This document shows positions 36,297-48,600 of a stretch of DNA of 64,000 nucleotides, in pieces. The DNA comes from Manduca sexta (taxonomy: Eukaryota; Arthropoda; Insecta; Lepidoptera; Sphingidae), in NCBI RefSeq assembly GCF_014839805.1, contig NC_051131.1, forward strand, positions 12,760,913 through 12,824,912. Direction: 5' to 3'. Made by a program: the position numbers and the translations under genes. Position 1 is the stretch's first letter, and each line of letters opens with the position of its first letter. The notes beneath the pieces are model-generated. The model did no database searches and had not been told where the DNA came from. It worked only from the letters and a program-made list of their open reading frames with translations.

Positions 36297-39200
36297 TCGC
36301 TCACTTTTACACGTATGTTGTTGGAGTACATTCGAATGCGCTACGTAAATTTGCGGCAATCATGCCTGATGTAAGGCGCAAGAATGGATACGTAGTTCAC
36401 TATTTTGCGTGGCAATCGACGCAAAATGTACTTAGGTAAAAAATAAAACACAGTTATAAATTGGGAACGGAATCGTTTATTGAACCCATCTGTAATAGTA
36501 GATAATAATTGTAACTCTACAGATTTTGTACTGATCGAAGTACCTACCTATCGCAAGTATCCTATTTCTTAGGTTAAATCGTACCAATTGCACCCAGGGC
36601 CAACAATATTTATTCCACATTCGTCCGCCATCGTGGTAGTTACCGTCACAGTACTTCGGAGACTACGATTATATAAATACATTCCATATACACACACATT
36701 TTTTTACATGTGACGATGGAAACTAATGAATGACATGGTATAACGTATTGGTCGTTTGAAAAAAATATTTATTCTTTATTTGGAACAACGCTATTCGAGA
36801 AAAATATTATACATGTTGTTACATACTTTATATTTTTAAAGATCCAATAATTTGTATCACGTAAATAACTAGTAATTAGGGGTTTTAATTGTTACGTTCG
36901 GATACACACATTTGAACTGTTTTCCTGTCATTAAACTTTCTACGAATGAGTTTATATGGAGACGAAAGAAGCACCTATTGCCTAATGTAAAGTATAGAAA
37001 GTATAGATAGGAAAGTTAAAAAAATATAAAGCTTACAACACACAAAAAACACTTTTTGTTGTGAAACTATAAAATATAATTAAACTATCTAAAAAGAAAT
37101 AAATATATAGACACCATTACTAGCATTTAAAAAAAATATTATTGAAACACGTGAAATATAAAGTCAATAACATTCTAAAATCTCTACCAATGGCTAATGT
37201 ATCCGAATGCAACAATTAGGGACGTTCTTTACGTAAAACCTCAAATTAGGCAATACATCGTGGCCATAAATTGCTTACACTAAATAAGTTACTTTTAGAT
37301 ATCGTTCGACTCGTCGTTTCGTTATTAATAATAGGTATAAATCTTCCTTTATTGTCTTCAATATTCACCATTCAAAGTAAGCTGGGTTTATTACAAAGGA
37401 AAATATTATATTAAATCAATTTGTGTAGCAGCATAACAAGTGGTGGCAAAAAATCTTTTTTTTCATATTATAATCGCTTTGGTTCAGCCATTAAAATAAC
37501 TATACAAAAACGTGACAATGTACGATTCTGCTGAGGTTCATAACCGCGTCCAATGATAATGTTTATGTTCCTAATTAGCAAATAATACATATATTATTAT
37601 AGCAAGAAGCTATCACATTTGTGCGAGTAACAAACAAACTTAAATGAAGCATTTGATTACACGAAATACGATATATATTTTTCGAATCGAATCGAATTAA
37701 TTCTGATAATTGTAAAATACATATTTGTTTGTTATGAAATAAAATATTATAAACGATATGTTATATTTTTTATATTGTATCGACAACTTTGGTTCGATGA
37801 TTAAAAAAATATATACTTATTATGAATTATTATCACATTCTGTTTGCTTGGGAAGTTCGTTTGCTACTCGCACAAAACCGAAATTGTACACAATCGTTGC
37901 CTTACGAAATACACAATACAAATTCATGATATGTACCTAAGTATACACAAATGATCGACCATTACGCAAATGATACAAATTAATAAATAGCATTCAATGA
38001 AGTCACAATAATTATATACAATTAAACATAGTTTAGTACCCTTCGAGTTTAATGCATCTCTATAGTGGTTAAACGATTCTTATAGATGACTATTCTTTAA
38101 GTGTTGTCACTAAATCGATAAGTAAATCGTAACTATCGATATTTACATAAGTACCTATTATTATGATTATAGTGCTGCGAACGTACGATGCGGCCGTGGC
38201 GAGTTATCGACACTCGAGCGTGACAGATGCCGAAGTGTCGAGGCCGGATCGCACGTCTGAGCTGTCTATAGGTGTGCACTCTGATAACAGATAACCACCC
38301 TATCACCAACGTCATCGCTTCGTTCGGTTAGAAAGGAATCCATTTAAATGTATATGAAAATAAGTGGGACTTACAGTATATACAAAAATATCACATTACA
38401 TCGAGGCCGCAGCTTTCAATTACTTAGTAATTATTTCGTCTTCTTACCTAAGTTCTCGTTATTCGGTACGAAGCGTAAGCAACAGGAAATTATTGGTTTC
38501 GCTCTCATAGTAGTTCGCTCGTCGAAAGCGTTAAGCGCAATTCATTTATAGCATGATTTGAGCGCGATTTGCTTTAATTATTGCTTTCAAATTTATTGAC
38601 AAAACACATGACTTATACGAAACATACCATCCATGCCTTATATTAAATTCCCTCCCACACCTATACTGTTGAAATCTAGGAAGAATGTTAAGACTAGGTG
38701 CCTTGAATTACTATTCAAAGTGAAAGTACTACATCACCTAAGAGATCTAGATTCGAAAGGATCGTTCGAAGCTGGAATAGATCTAAAAAGCTGCAGCCTT
38801 GCGGACTGTGCAGCCATCGTAGATACAATGCTACACTAAAAAATTATAATAAAAAAAAAACTATTTGGCTTACCGTCGCTAAACTACGCATAAGCGAGAC
38901 ACTACGAGGCCTTTATTCTGCTAAGTAATAGTGACCAGACATTAAGGCATTGGAGATTTTTGTCGTGATTTGCAAATAAACTTATATTTACTTACATTAA
39001 CACGTACTCCACAAAATGCCTTAAAATGTTCATAGTACGGTTCTCTATCCGGATTGTAAAGATACACGTTTATTACTTAAAGCAGGATAATTAGCAGAAT
39101 CGGAGCCAGTAGATTGTTGCACTCTCATCCATATTCGTGTTTCCGTTTTCTTTACTCAATCCTACTTCACCTATATTACGCATTTACAAAAAATAAGCAT

Positions 39201-39445
39201 ACAAGGAATGAAGGTATATATGACTCCAGATTTTAAGAAATTACTAACATCTAAATGGAAAGAGTCGTTTTGAATGTATTACGTTTGCATAATAATTATA
39301 AATGAGTAAAGAAGATGGGAACACTTGCTTAAAATTACGTCAACACGAGCGCCGCAATCGAGCTAAATAGGAAACCGCAAACTTACCGGGCCGACTGGCG
39401 GCCGCATCAGTCTATCACAATAGAAAAATATAATTTTGGGACGCG

Positions 39446-39451
39446 TTTATT
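39446..39451 (-). terminator. AATAAA 7 nt after the NCKAP5-like stop codon
   Basis: On the minus strand the hexamer AATAAA follows the TAA stop after only 7 nt. If used, the 3' UTR would be unusually short (about 30 nt), so a more distal signal in the AT-rich DNA beyond may be the real one. Confidence 0.35.
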
Positions 39452-39458
39452 GCTAAGT

Positions 39459-39646
39459 TTAGGTACAGTCTTTGGTGTTGTCCGGCGATGAGCCGCCGGA
39501 GAGGTCGTCGAGGAAGTCGAAGGTGGCGACGGCGGCGCGCTCGCAGTCCCCGTAGCGCACGAAGAACCCCTCGCGGCCGAGGATCGACGGGCGTCGGCCT
39601 CGCGCCAGCCGCAGCGCGCCCAGCCCGCGCGAGCGCAGCGCCGCCG
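39459..39646 (-). CDS. NCKAP5-like terminal exon
   Basis: It enters in phase 1 after a gatgcgcag acceptor and encodes AALRSRGLGALRLARGRRPS, then ILGREGFFVRYGDCE and FDFLDDLSGG, ending DCT and TAA. It is very GC-rich compared with surrounding DNA, like the other C-terminal exons. The phase matches the upstream donor at 42253. Confidence 0.85.
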
Positions 39647-42600
39647 CTGCGCATCACGCACGTTACTTACTGCACCACCCGCCCCGCACCACCCCGCACC
39701 TCACCGCACCACACCGCGAGTCGCGACCTACACGCGCGCGCCCTCTGCGCGACACAACCGCGTCAGCGCACGCACGCAGCCCCACACCGTGCCCGCTCCT
39801 CGCTCCCCACCCCCTGACCCCTTAGATCGGCGCACCGCTCCTACTCGCGATACTCTGTATTACTACATTACGTATTTCCTAAAGAGTGATGTCCATTGAT
39901 CACAAATAAGTAGGAATTCATTTGGAAATATAAATTAACGAGATTATTGAACTCTCGGTCTAGAAAGCCCAGACTTCTTAATTATAACATTGGAGCAATT
40001 TTAAAACACGAAAAATTATGCTTATTTTGTAAAAATCATTATCGTATTAACGACATTTTGATATGGTTGTATATTCATAATTCGCATTAGGTATGGCCTA
40101 TATCAATCAGTTCGAACTTCGGAGCGGTGCGCCTGCATGACATCTACTCGAAATGAGGCGATTGAGTGAGATGGTGCGTGAGTGAGAGCGGAAACAAGTG
40201 ACGTGGCTGGACGTGCGGACGGACAGACGATATGGATCAGGTCACAAATGATAAAATAAACGGACTCATATATTACACAGCGAGGCTGAAATTTTTTTTC
40301 ACACGATAGCATTGAATAATATTAATTTATATTAATAGCAAAACCTATACGAAGTAGGTATATGGATGGACAGTCGTGCTGCATAACATATGGGACCCTT
40401 TATATTCGTACACACAAATGAATGAGGCCTTATGGCTGAACATCATTAAATGTCAACTTATGACACTAAACATCGACATCGATAGTGTCGTATAGGTACA
40501 GCACTATGCATAGACACTTTATTAGCAATAGACAATAATATCTATTCGATTATAATATCAGGTTCATTTCAAACATACTAAGTAAATCTCCATGTCGGTA
40601 ATAATAGGCGACTAATAAATTTGTGTGTACGAAAAGCAAATACCGACAAATATTTGTCGATGGAAAACAAAAGAAGCACAAATAATAAAAACATTGAACT
40701 TCACAATAATTATAGCCCATAAACGAATTTATAATATTTAAATTTATGCTTTAAACCGCAATTGTTTTAATTTGAAATCGTGATATTACGGTGAAATTAA
40801 GCTCCTTGATAAATTTCAAAATTAGAAACACAAAATAAAATGGCGGTGATTATTAAATGAAAAATTGCTTATGTAGGCAAAGAGAACAAAATCTATAATT
40901 CTAATTTTATCTAGATAGATAGGAGGTTCAATGTATCTGTATCTGTAGTACCTTGGTATGTAGGTAGATACTGCAGATTTAGCCTGAATTGCCCAGTGTC
41001 AGTGTGATTTTTAAACGGTAGGTACACTTTGAAAATTTAAACTTGATATATTAAGATACAGCCCATATTTCTGCTATTTCCTCTAAATATGATATTGTTT
41101 CGGCCTTTAAAATTTAATATGACGAAATTTTAAAGGCAGAAATATCTATGATTATTAATTATTTTTACGTTTTTCTTTCAACTGCGAGAACTAATCACTA
41201 ACTAGACGTGAATTTAAATTCTTTACTTGCTAATACTTGTTTAGTTACCCAGATTAAAGGTGAAACAAAATGTATGAAAATGGACCTTGAGGTATCGCCT
41301 TAAATTGGTGATGTTGGTTGCGGTTTATTGTTTTTAAATAACTTCATACTTAGTAAAACAACAATGAATTAAAAGAGGTTTATATGAAGTGCAAATTTTA
41401 AAAATATATTATATTATTCCCTTTGCCTAGTTTATTATGAAAATGTTTTTATGAAGATTTAAAAGATTATTATACAAAATGAAAAAAGCGTGTGCCAATA
41501 GTTTTTGTAATAAATTACAAACATTTTAAAAAATAATAATCAGTAATATATTCGTCGGCAGGGCGGTAGGGTTTATTTTTAAATTTAAACAGACACTACT
41601 TTAAAATAACCATGTCACGTAAAAATAAACACAGCATATTTTTTTGGCACGACAATATTGTTAACATGACAAAAAAAATTAAGAGCACAAAGTATTTTTA
41701 ATTAAGTATATTTACAGTAAAAAGAAAGTAGGTACCTAATTATTGTAAGTGTGTGTTTATTCTTTGATTAACATGGTTATTATATTTCTCAGGAAGATAA
41801 TACAGAAAGCGGCTTTAGAGATAAAGTGCTCTAGTTGTACTTAAATCTCAGAGTTCTAAAAATACTATAGGCGCCTAATACAGTTTCTACAGGAACTATG
41901 TATTTACATTATTTAAAATATTTTACCCATATTGCCTATTATTGAGCATTAAATAGAGCAGGAATGCTTCGTTTAGACTTTAAATTGAACTCTCACAAGT
42001 TATCACTATAAAATACGAGGGTCTATGTATGTTTGTGCTAAAACCGTAACCTTGCATTTTTGTTGAAATTCCCTCCCTCGAGGGAAAATAAACTTAATAA
42101 TTTTAAAGCCTAGTATCAATTTTCATAACTAAAAGTTTTTTTACGATCGTTGAAACTAACTTTGCGTATCCTAACCTATCTTTCCCAATCCTAACCTAAC
42201 TTTGACCATCCGTCAAACTTTGTGTCTAAAGCCGCGTATACACTGTATTTACCAGTTTTCTGCCTCCGGGACCTGTGTAGGCGGTGCAGGCGGGAGTAGG
42301 GCGGGGGAGGCTCCGCCGGCGAGGAGCCGCACGACGACGGCGAGGAATCACTCGACGCCAACATCACGTCTAGGAGGTTCGCGCGGGCCTGGAACGTTTA
42401 ATGATAATTTTATTACGAATGTTATCTAGTTTAGAAGTAATTTACACATAACGAGTGACGAATTGACTGGTCAGGTGTTTGTGCTATAATCCTAATTTGG
42501 TTTTTAGACCATACTAGTATTGAATAAAATCCTATTTTGGGTATTAAGTGCTACAATGTTAGAGGCATAAACAAGCCATACTAAATTATTCACTAAAATT

Positions 42601-45600
42601 TTGTCCCGTCATGTAAATGTATCAGCTCTGTATTATATACTGTCCCACTGTTGGGCACGGGCCTCCTCTACTACTGAGAGGTATAGATCGTCGAGGGATG
42701 GTCTTGTAAAGACATGTAGGAAATATTTAGAAACAATATCCTATCATCGTTAAATTACTAGGAATTTTGATTAACTTCAATAGTTTACTAGTTAGATTTA
42801 TACAGACCTTAGGGTCACTAAAGTCGATGTCTTTCTCGACGTGCACCCAGCCGGTGTGGGCCCAGAGCGCGGCGTCTCGCTGCCCCGCCGCACCCTGCAC
42901 TCCCCCCACGCTCCCTGCACCGCCTGAGCCCTCCGAGCCGCTTGACCCGCGCTCCTCTGACTTCGTGTCGCTCCCTGGCGGAGTGACCTCGCTCTGCCTT
43001 ATCATCCTGAAAATGTTATAGGTGCACGCTTACAACTTTTGGCTTTACAAGTCAATTACCAGCACATGCTATTGTAACTTAAACATGAGAATAATATGAT
43101 TAAAATAGTTATCTACAGCTATTATTACCAGAACCGAATTTGTCATTAAAAAAAAATTATTAGGCCGAATAGACCGCGGTCAAGGGGAGGCCTATGTGAA
43201 TGTAAAGGTGACAATAACGCCATCTTAATAAACAAATGCTAAACATTTTTTTAGCTTACTTGATGACCTAGTAAAGATTGCTTGTAATTTGGGGACCTTT
43301 TTTTGCTTCCACAAAAGGAGCACTGCGAATGTGAAGCATGCGAGGCGGTACAAACTGAGTGACCTATCGTTAAGGGAAGTATATCTTCTGCACTGATTCT
43401 TACCTGTTAAGTTCCTCGATGACATCCTTCGAAGTGGCAGCCTCGTGGAAGCTTAGTTTATGCTCCTGTCTCACGATTATTGGTTCTGGCAACGCGCTTG
43501 CTTGCCCACCTGGTTTGCTTCTATCCGCAACAGGAATTTTCGACTTACATCGGTTTGGCGACGATGGAGGCCTCTTGCCCATTAATGTAGGAATTCGGCT
43601 TCGTTCATTCTTCGGCCTAATTTCCTTTTGTGCTTCGTTCTTATTACTTATTATCACAGTTTCAGCAGTTGACGTACTTGTAGTGTTAGATTCAGTCATT
43701 TGCGGAGAGCTTGTCTCCGGCGAGGAGCCTTCTTCTTCTTCGGGCACGGTGAGCAAACTCGCGCCCCTTCTACAAGCACTCATAACTTCTTCGACCAACG
43801 ACATCTCAGTTTCGTTGCTAGAAAACGAAAAACTGGACGACTTTGCGATTTCCACTTCTTTTTCAGCGATTTGTTTATTGAGCATAATGTTCACTGTGTT
43901 TTCTTTTAACGCCGAGTTGTGATCGACACACCGACTAGATTCTATTTCAATCGGTCTTTCCTCTTTTACTTGTATCGCTACGTCTTCCAAATCAGTCGAG
44001 TTGCAAGCGTCAATACTTTTATTGATTTCGTTTTTTCTTTGGACTTTAATTAAGTGGTGCTCGTCAGTTTCGTTTTCAACATTTTCTGTTGTAGAAAACT
44101 GATCGAAGAAGGCTTCTGATTCAACGTAGGGATCTTCTCTTTCAATAAACCTCGGCAAAGACCTAGATTCAGATACTGTATCACAAAACGCGATTTTTGG
44201 TCTATCGGAAATGACGTCACACGAATCGTTTTCTGAGAAACTGCCAAAGGAATCAGGTCTTCTGTCCTCAGATATTTCACTTCGAGGTCCGACAGAATCA
44301 TCGTCAAAGTCAGCAGTAGCATACGGAGGTGGCAACTCTCTAATTTCAGACACAGGTCTCGAAGACATTGAATCGGATTCTTCCCTGTCCCTGCAATATT
44401 TCTGCTGCTCTGCTATAAAATGGAGAACGTTTTGAAGCGCTTGCTCTCTGTCTTGTAAAGCCATGGCTTGGACGTCGTGAATTCTTAAATGACTATTCGC
44501 ATCTTGCGATGGTATACCTCTGGACGAATTTGATGCTAAGCTCTTTGTGCTTTCATATTTGACGAGACGATAGAAATCTCGCGTAAAATCTAAGCCAACA
44601 TTTGCGCAGTCACCATCTTCACTTAGCGCAGTACTGGATCTCTTGTCAGGGGCATCCGAAGCACTTGACCAAGATCCACCGGGTGAATGTGTTCCGGTGC
44701 AGTCCCACCTTTTGTCGTGCGAATCCTGATCGTCAATTTTACACTCATCCACTTCCACGGTCGCAAAACCACAATCATTCCATAAACAGTCACCCACATC
44801 TTCTTCTAACTCTAACGCGTCATCTTCCCTTATGCTTGGCAATGTAGATAGAGATATTTGGCCTGGTGTAGTAATTTCGGCAAATGGAGATTGTCTGTCT
44901 CTCAAATCTTCGCATGATAATGACAGACTCCAATCCTCTAATTCTGCTCTATCGTATTCTAAATCTGCTAAATCCCTATGCCGCTGTTGGAGTGCCGATC
45001 TTGCGTCATCCAATTCTAACCAATGCTGGACGTAATCAGCATCATACTGCGACCCGTCCGCTTTCTCGTCAACTGTACTTCCCCATGAAACTCTCTCCGA
45101 ACTAGTAGTGGAAGCTAAAGCCGGTCTTCTCAAAGGTCTTTCTGGAGCAGGTTTTAAATCCAATACTAAAACTCCTGAACTTGGCGTAGGACTATCGAGG
45201 CAACTAGTGGGACAAGTGGTTCCGGCTATAAATTTCAGACACAAATGTGAATCTGAGAAGCTTCGAACGACATGTTGAAATGGCAGCACCGGTCTTGATG
45301 GTGGATAGCTACCTCTGACGCCAGCAAACGTAACACCTAATGGAAAATATATGTAGTCCGCTTCTAATAATCTGGCGTGTCTCCTAGAGTCTCTGGGGTT
45401 TATTGAGACAATGGTTTGGTTGTCAGTTTCGTCCGAAGCCTCGTTGAGGTCGGGTAAGGCTCTGTCTGCAGCGTGGTCACTTTGCCTTGACGCATCCGCT
45501 TGGACGTCGCTCGACATAGTGGAGTAGCCTTCGTCTTTGGCACCGCTTTCGGGAGATTCAGCACCAGCTTCGCATGCTTCTCCGCTTTCTTCTTCTGTCA

Positions 45601-48600
45601 CTTTCTCTTCACTCGCCCCTGAAATTGTGTTTATTAGTTTATTAGATTTATTCTATTTTAAGTGATTTTTTGTAAAATTGTTAATGCTTAAAATGTTACC
45701 CCGGACGGGATCGCTTCGTGGCTGCGGCATGCTGAGGCTTAATGTTGCTGGTCTCGGTGGAGGTGCCCACAATGTGGGGTCAACTGCCGACAAGGCACGC
45801 GCCAGATTCGCTGGGGTCACTTCAAGACCCTGAAAAATGTGTATAGAAAAATTTGAATTTTAGAATTAGCGTTAATGTCTCGGTGGCGTAATGGTATTGC
45901 GGGAGCCGGTAAGGTTTCCATGCTAACGTTTTGGGTTTGATCTTCTAGTCGGGTAAAATGACATTGGGTTTCTCTCGGGGTCACCCCCTAATAACTCCAT
46001 TGCTAGATAGAAGCCTACCCTTCAAAAAGGAAAAAGGCGTGATCTATGTAGAATTCGCTAATAAGCTATCAGTCAGGGAGAATATGATTACTGTACCTTC
46101 AGTTCAGTCCAAATGTCAGCCAGGATCTGGTGCCGTCGCTTGTCGTCGTGGCTGAGGGGGTGCGGGTGGGGCACCGGCGGCGCGGGTGGCGGGGAGTCCC
46201 TGAACGAGACTAAGGACCCGCACGAACCCACATCTACCAAGTGCACTGAAATGGGTTTAAAAAGATTATAATACAGTATCTACATACTTGACAGGTTATT
46301 GTCATTTGTCATTCATTGATTGTCTCTTGTATGTAGGTGTTTGCCTAAGTAGGTACGAACGAATTGTCTAATTCTGCAACTAAGCGTTTAAGCACTGAGC
46401 ATTTCGTGAAAGATAATAATATTAAATGACGTGGCCTTGTTTAACCTTTTGTCTCTGGATGAAGACAGTTCTTGAGGGCAGTTTAGCTTATGAGCTGTCA
46501 CAGTCCTTCCTATTAGGCGAGCCATTTATTCGTCTTTTCCTGTAGCTGTGAAAAAATCTCTTCTGATCTCACCTTGTAAGTCCCTAGGAGTAAGCGGTGT
46601 GAGAGGGGTGTGAGGCGTCGCTGGCGAGGGTCTAGGCTGCGGCCTCAGCTGCCTCACGAGCAACGCGCTCAGCGCGCGGTTCTGCGCCTCCAGCTCGCGG
46701 ACACGTGCGCGTGCGCATCCCAACTCCTCGCGTATGCTCTGAAATGATTTTTGAAATATTTAAATATGCAACTATTCCTTAAATTAAAGAAATATTTCTT
46801 TCTTTTAACTAATACGCCTCATTTCTCTAAATATGGATAAAATATGGACTGCTTGCCAATAGAAAATAAGGATTTAAAATTATGTATTTTACCTACAGCA
46901 AAGTAGTTTGTTTACAGAAGGCATACATTTTTAAATAATATTTCTTTCTTTTAACTAATACGCCTCATTTCTCTAAATATGGGTAAATATGGACTGCTTG
47001 CCAATAGAAAATAAGGATTTAAAATTATGTATTTTACCTACAGCAAAGTAGTTTGTTTACAGAAGGCATACATTTTTAAATAACTTTAACGAGACTTGTT
47101 TAATTGCCAATATAACTACTATCAATTATTTAAAGTTATTAAATTCGAAAGCTTAATCCGCTATGAAGGCATTAACAACACTTGTAAGCGTTTTGCGTGT
47201 TACCGTACTGCAAAATTACGAATTACACCGTAAGATACGTCTTACGCCGCAGTTTCCTAAACTTGAACAATTATATTAGACGTAAAAGTTTACCCTATCT
47301 GATCCCCTCTCGTCAGTCCAAATAAACGCGTACATTTTAATTATACTTCATTAGTTAAATTAAATTCGAGAAAGGTAATTGACGGCCGTAATTACAAGGG
47401 GCGTTTGGTAGGTTTGCAAGACATTGCTTTCAGTGCCGGCAACTTTGCCTAAATGATTCAGTTTGTTTATTAAAAGATTTCCCGTGAAGTCGGCAAGTTT
47501 AAAATTTAATAAAGCATAAATAACATTAATGAGGATCGGTATAAATAATGCTTTTAGTCAAGATGGGATGCGTTCAAATGATATTTAGGTACTAAAAATA
47601 AAATTTCAATTTCCACGATCCGTTTTACGCAATTTGGGTCGCGGCGATGGAATTTCAAAACATATTTAAATTATTATAATATGCTCGAATTATAATATTT
47701 CAGGAAGATTTAAAATTGACCACTTAAGCCTCTGGTTTCATAATTTATGATTGTAACGCTTTTTTGATACATAAATATGATTTCTGTGGAAAATATTTTT
47801 TATATTATTTTATTTTTTTAAAACATATGTTTTGTAACGTATGAAATTAGCAAGCAAATAATAAATTTATGAAATAATAATAAGTATAATTTACTTTAAA
47901 TATAAGTTATCTTAAAATTAAATTTGAAACATGTATGCAACTTCATCTTCTCCCGAATCTATTATAACCTGTTACCCAAATGTAACTCACATTCGTCACT
48001 CAATCATAATTCAAATATGATCTTACGCTTTCCCCCTAATCTTTACCTTCAAATTATTCATAGATAATTTCACGAGTCATCTATATTTGCTTATAATTCT
48101 GTACGTTATGAAAGGGCGCGTCATTAACTAATATCGTTGGCGCCATTACGTTTATTACATTATAATTGTGAAAGTTATCGTATGTTATAGAAGCCATAAG
48201 ATAATAAAAGTATTTGTGCAGTTTAGACGGAGTTGAAATTTATGTGTTTGCCAGTTTCCGCTGAATTTTAAAAGTAGGTTGCAATATACTGCTATTAATA
48301 TAGTTCGAATCAATAGAAACTATGATTTATACGAATAACTTTCGAAGTATGATTTAAAATAGATGTCAGAATTGTGGAACGAGGTTGAACAACTTTACCA
48401 CTGAAAAATAGTTATAGAGCTCAGTAATACCTAGAGTTTCAAACTTAGCAGCATTTTTATTACGCGAACGGAGAAACGTTGCAAAGTTCCCACAGTAAAC
48501 AACAGTTAAACTTCGTAAAACAAATTGAATAGTCCATCGCGTCGGGTACAGACGGCGCCATCTTTATCTGGAAAGTTCGGCCTAGTTCGCGCCAAAACTA

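Larger units (their letters stand above)
28917..39445. other. Intergenic region between Ero1 and the NCKAP5-like gene
   Basis: About 10.5 kb with no supported exon. It holds MITEs (29682-29947, 30525-30891, 35511-35729, 35895-36296), repeats R1, R2 and R4, and a degenerate SINE. The AT-rich part 36.4-39.4 kb has no recognisable repeat and could be an extended 3' UTR of the minus-strand gene, but nothing in the sequence proves this. Confidence 0.65.

Noticed and set aside
38633..38839. 68-codon plus-strand frame with protein-like composition
   Set aside because: No recognisable motif, no splice context, and located where the 3' UTR of the minus-strand gene is expected.
39488..39817. 109-codon Arg/Ser-rich plus-strand frame
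   Set aside because: It lies opposite the GC-rich terminal exon of the NCKAP5-like gene; its composition is explained as antisense shadow.
40103..40312. Minus-strand 69-codon frame in an NCKAP5-like intron
   Set aside because: The flanking exons already join in phase 1 without it, and the sequence resembles nothing known.
42165..42215. CCTAACCTA repeats reminiscent of the insect telomere repeat
   Set aside because: Fewer than two consecutive units at each of two spots; not a telomeric array.
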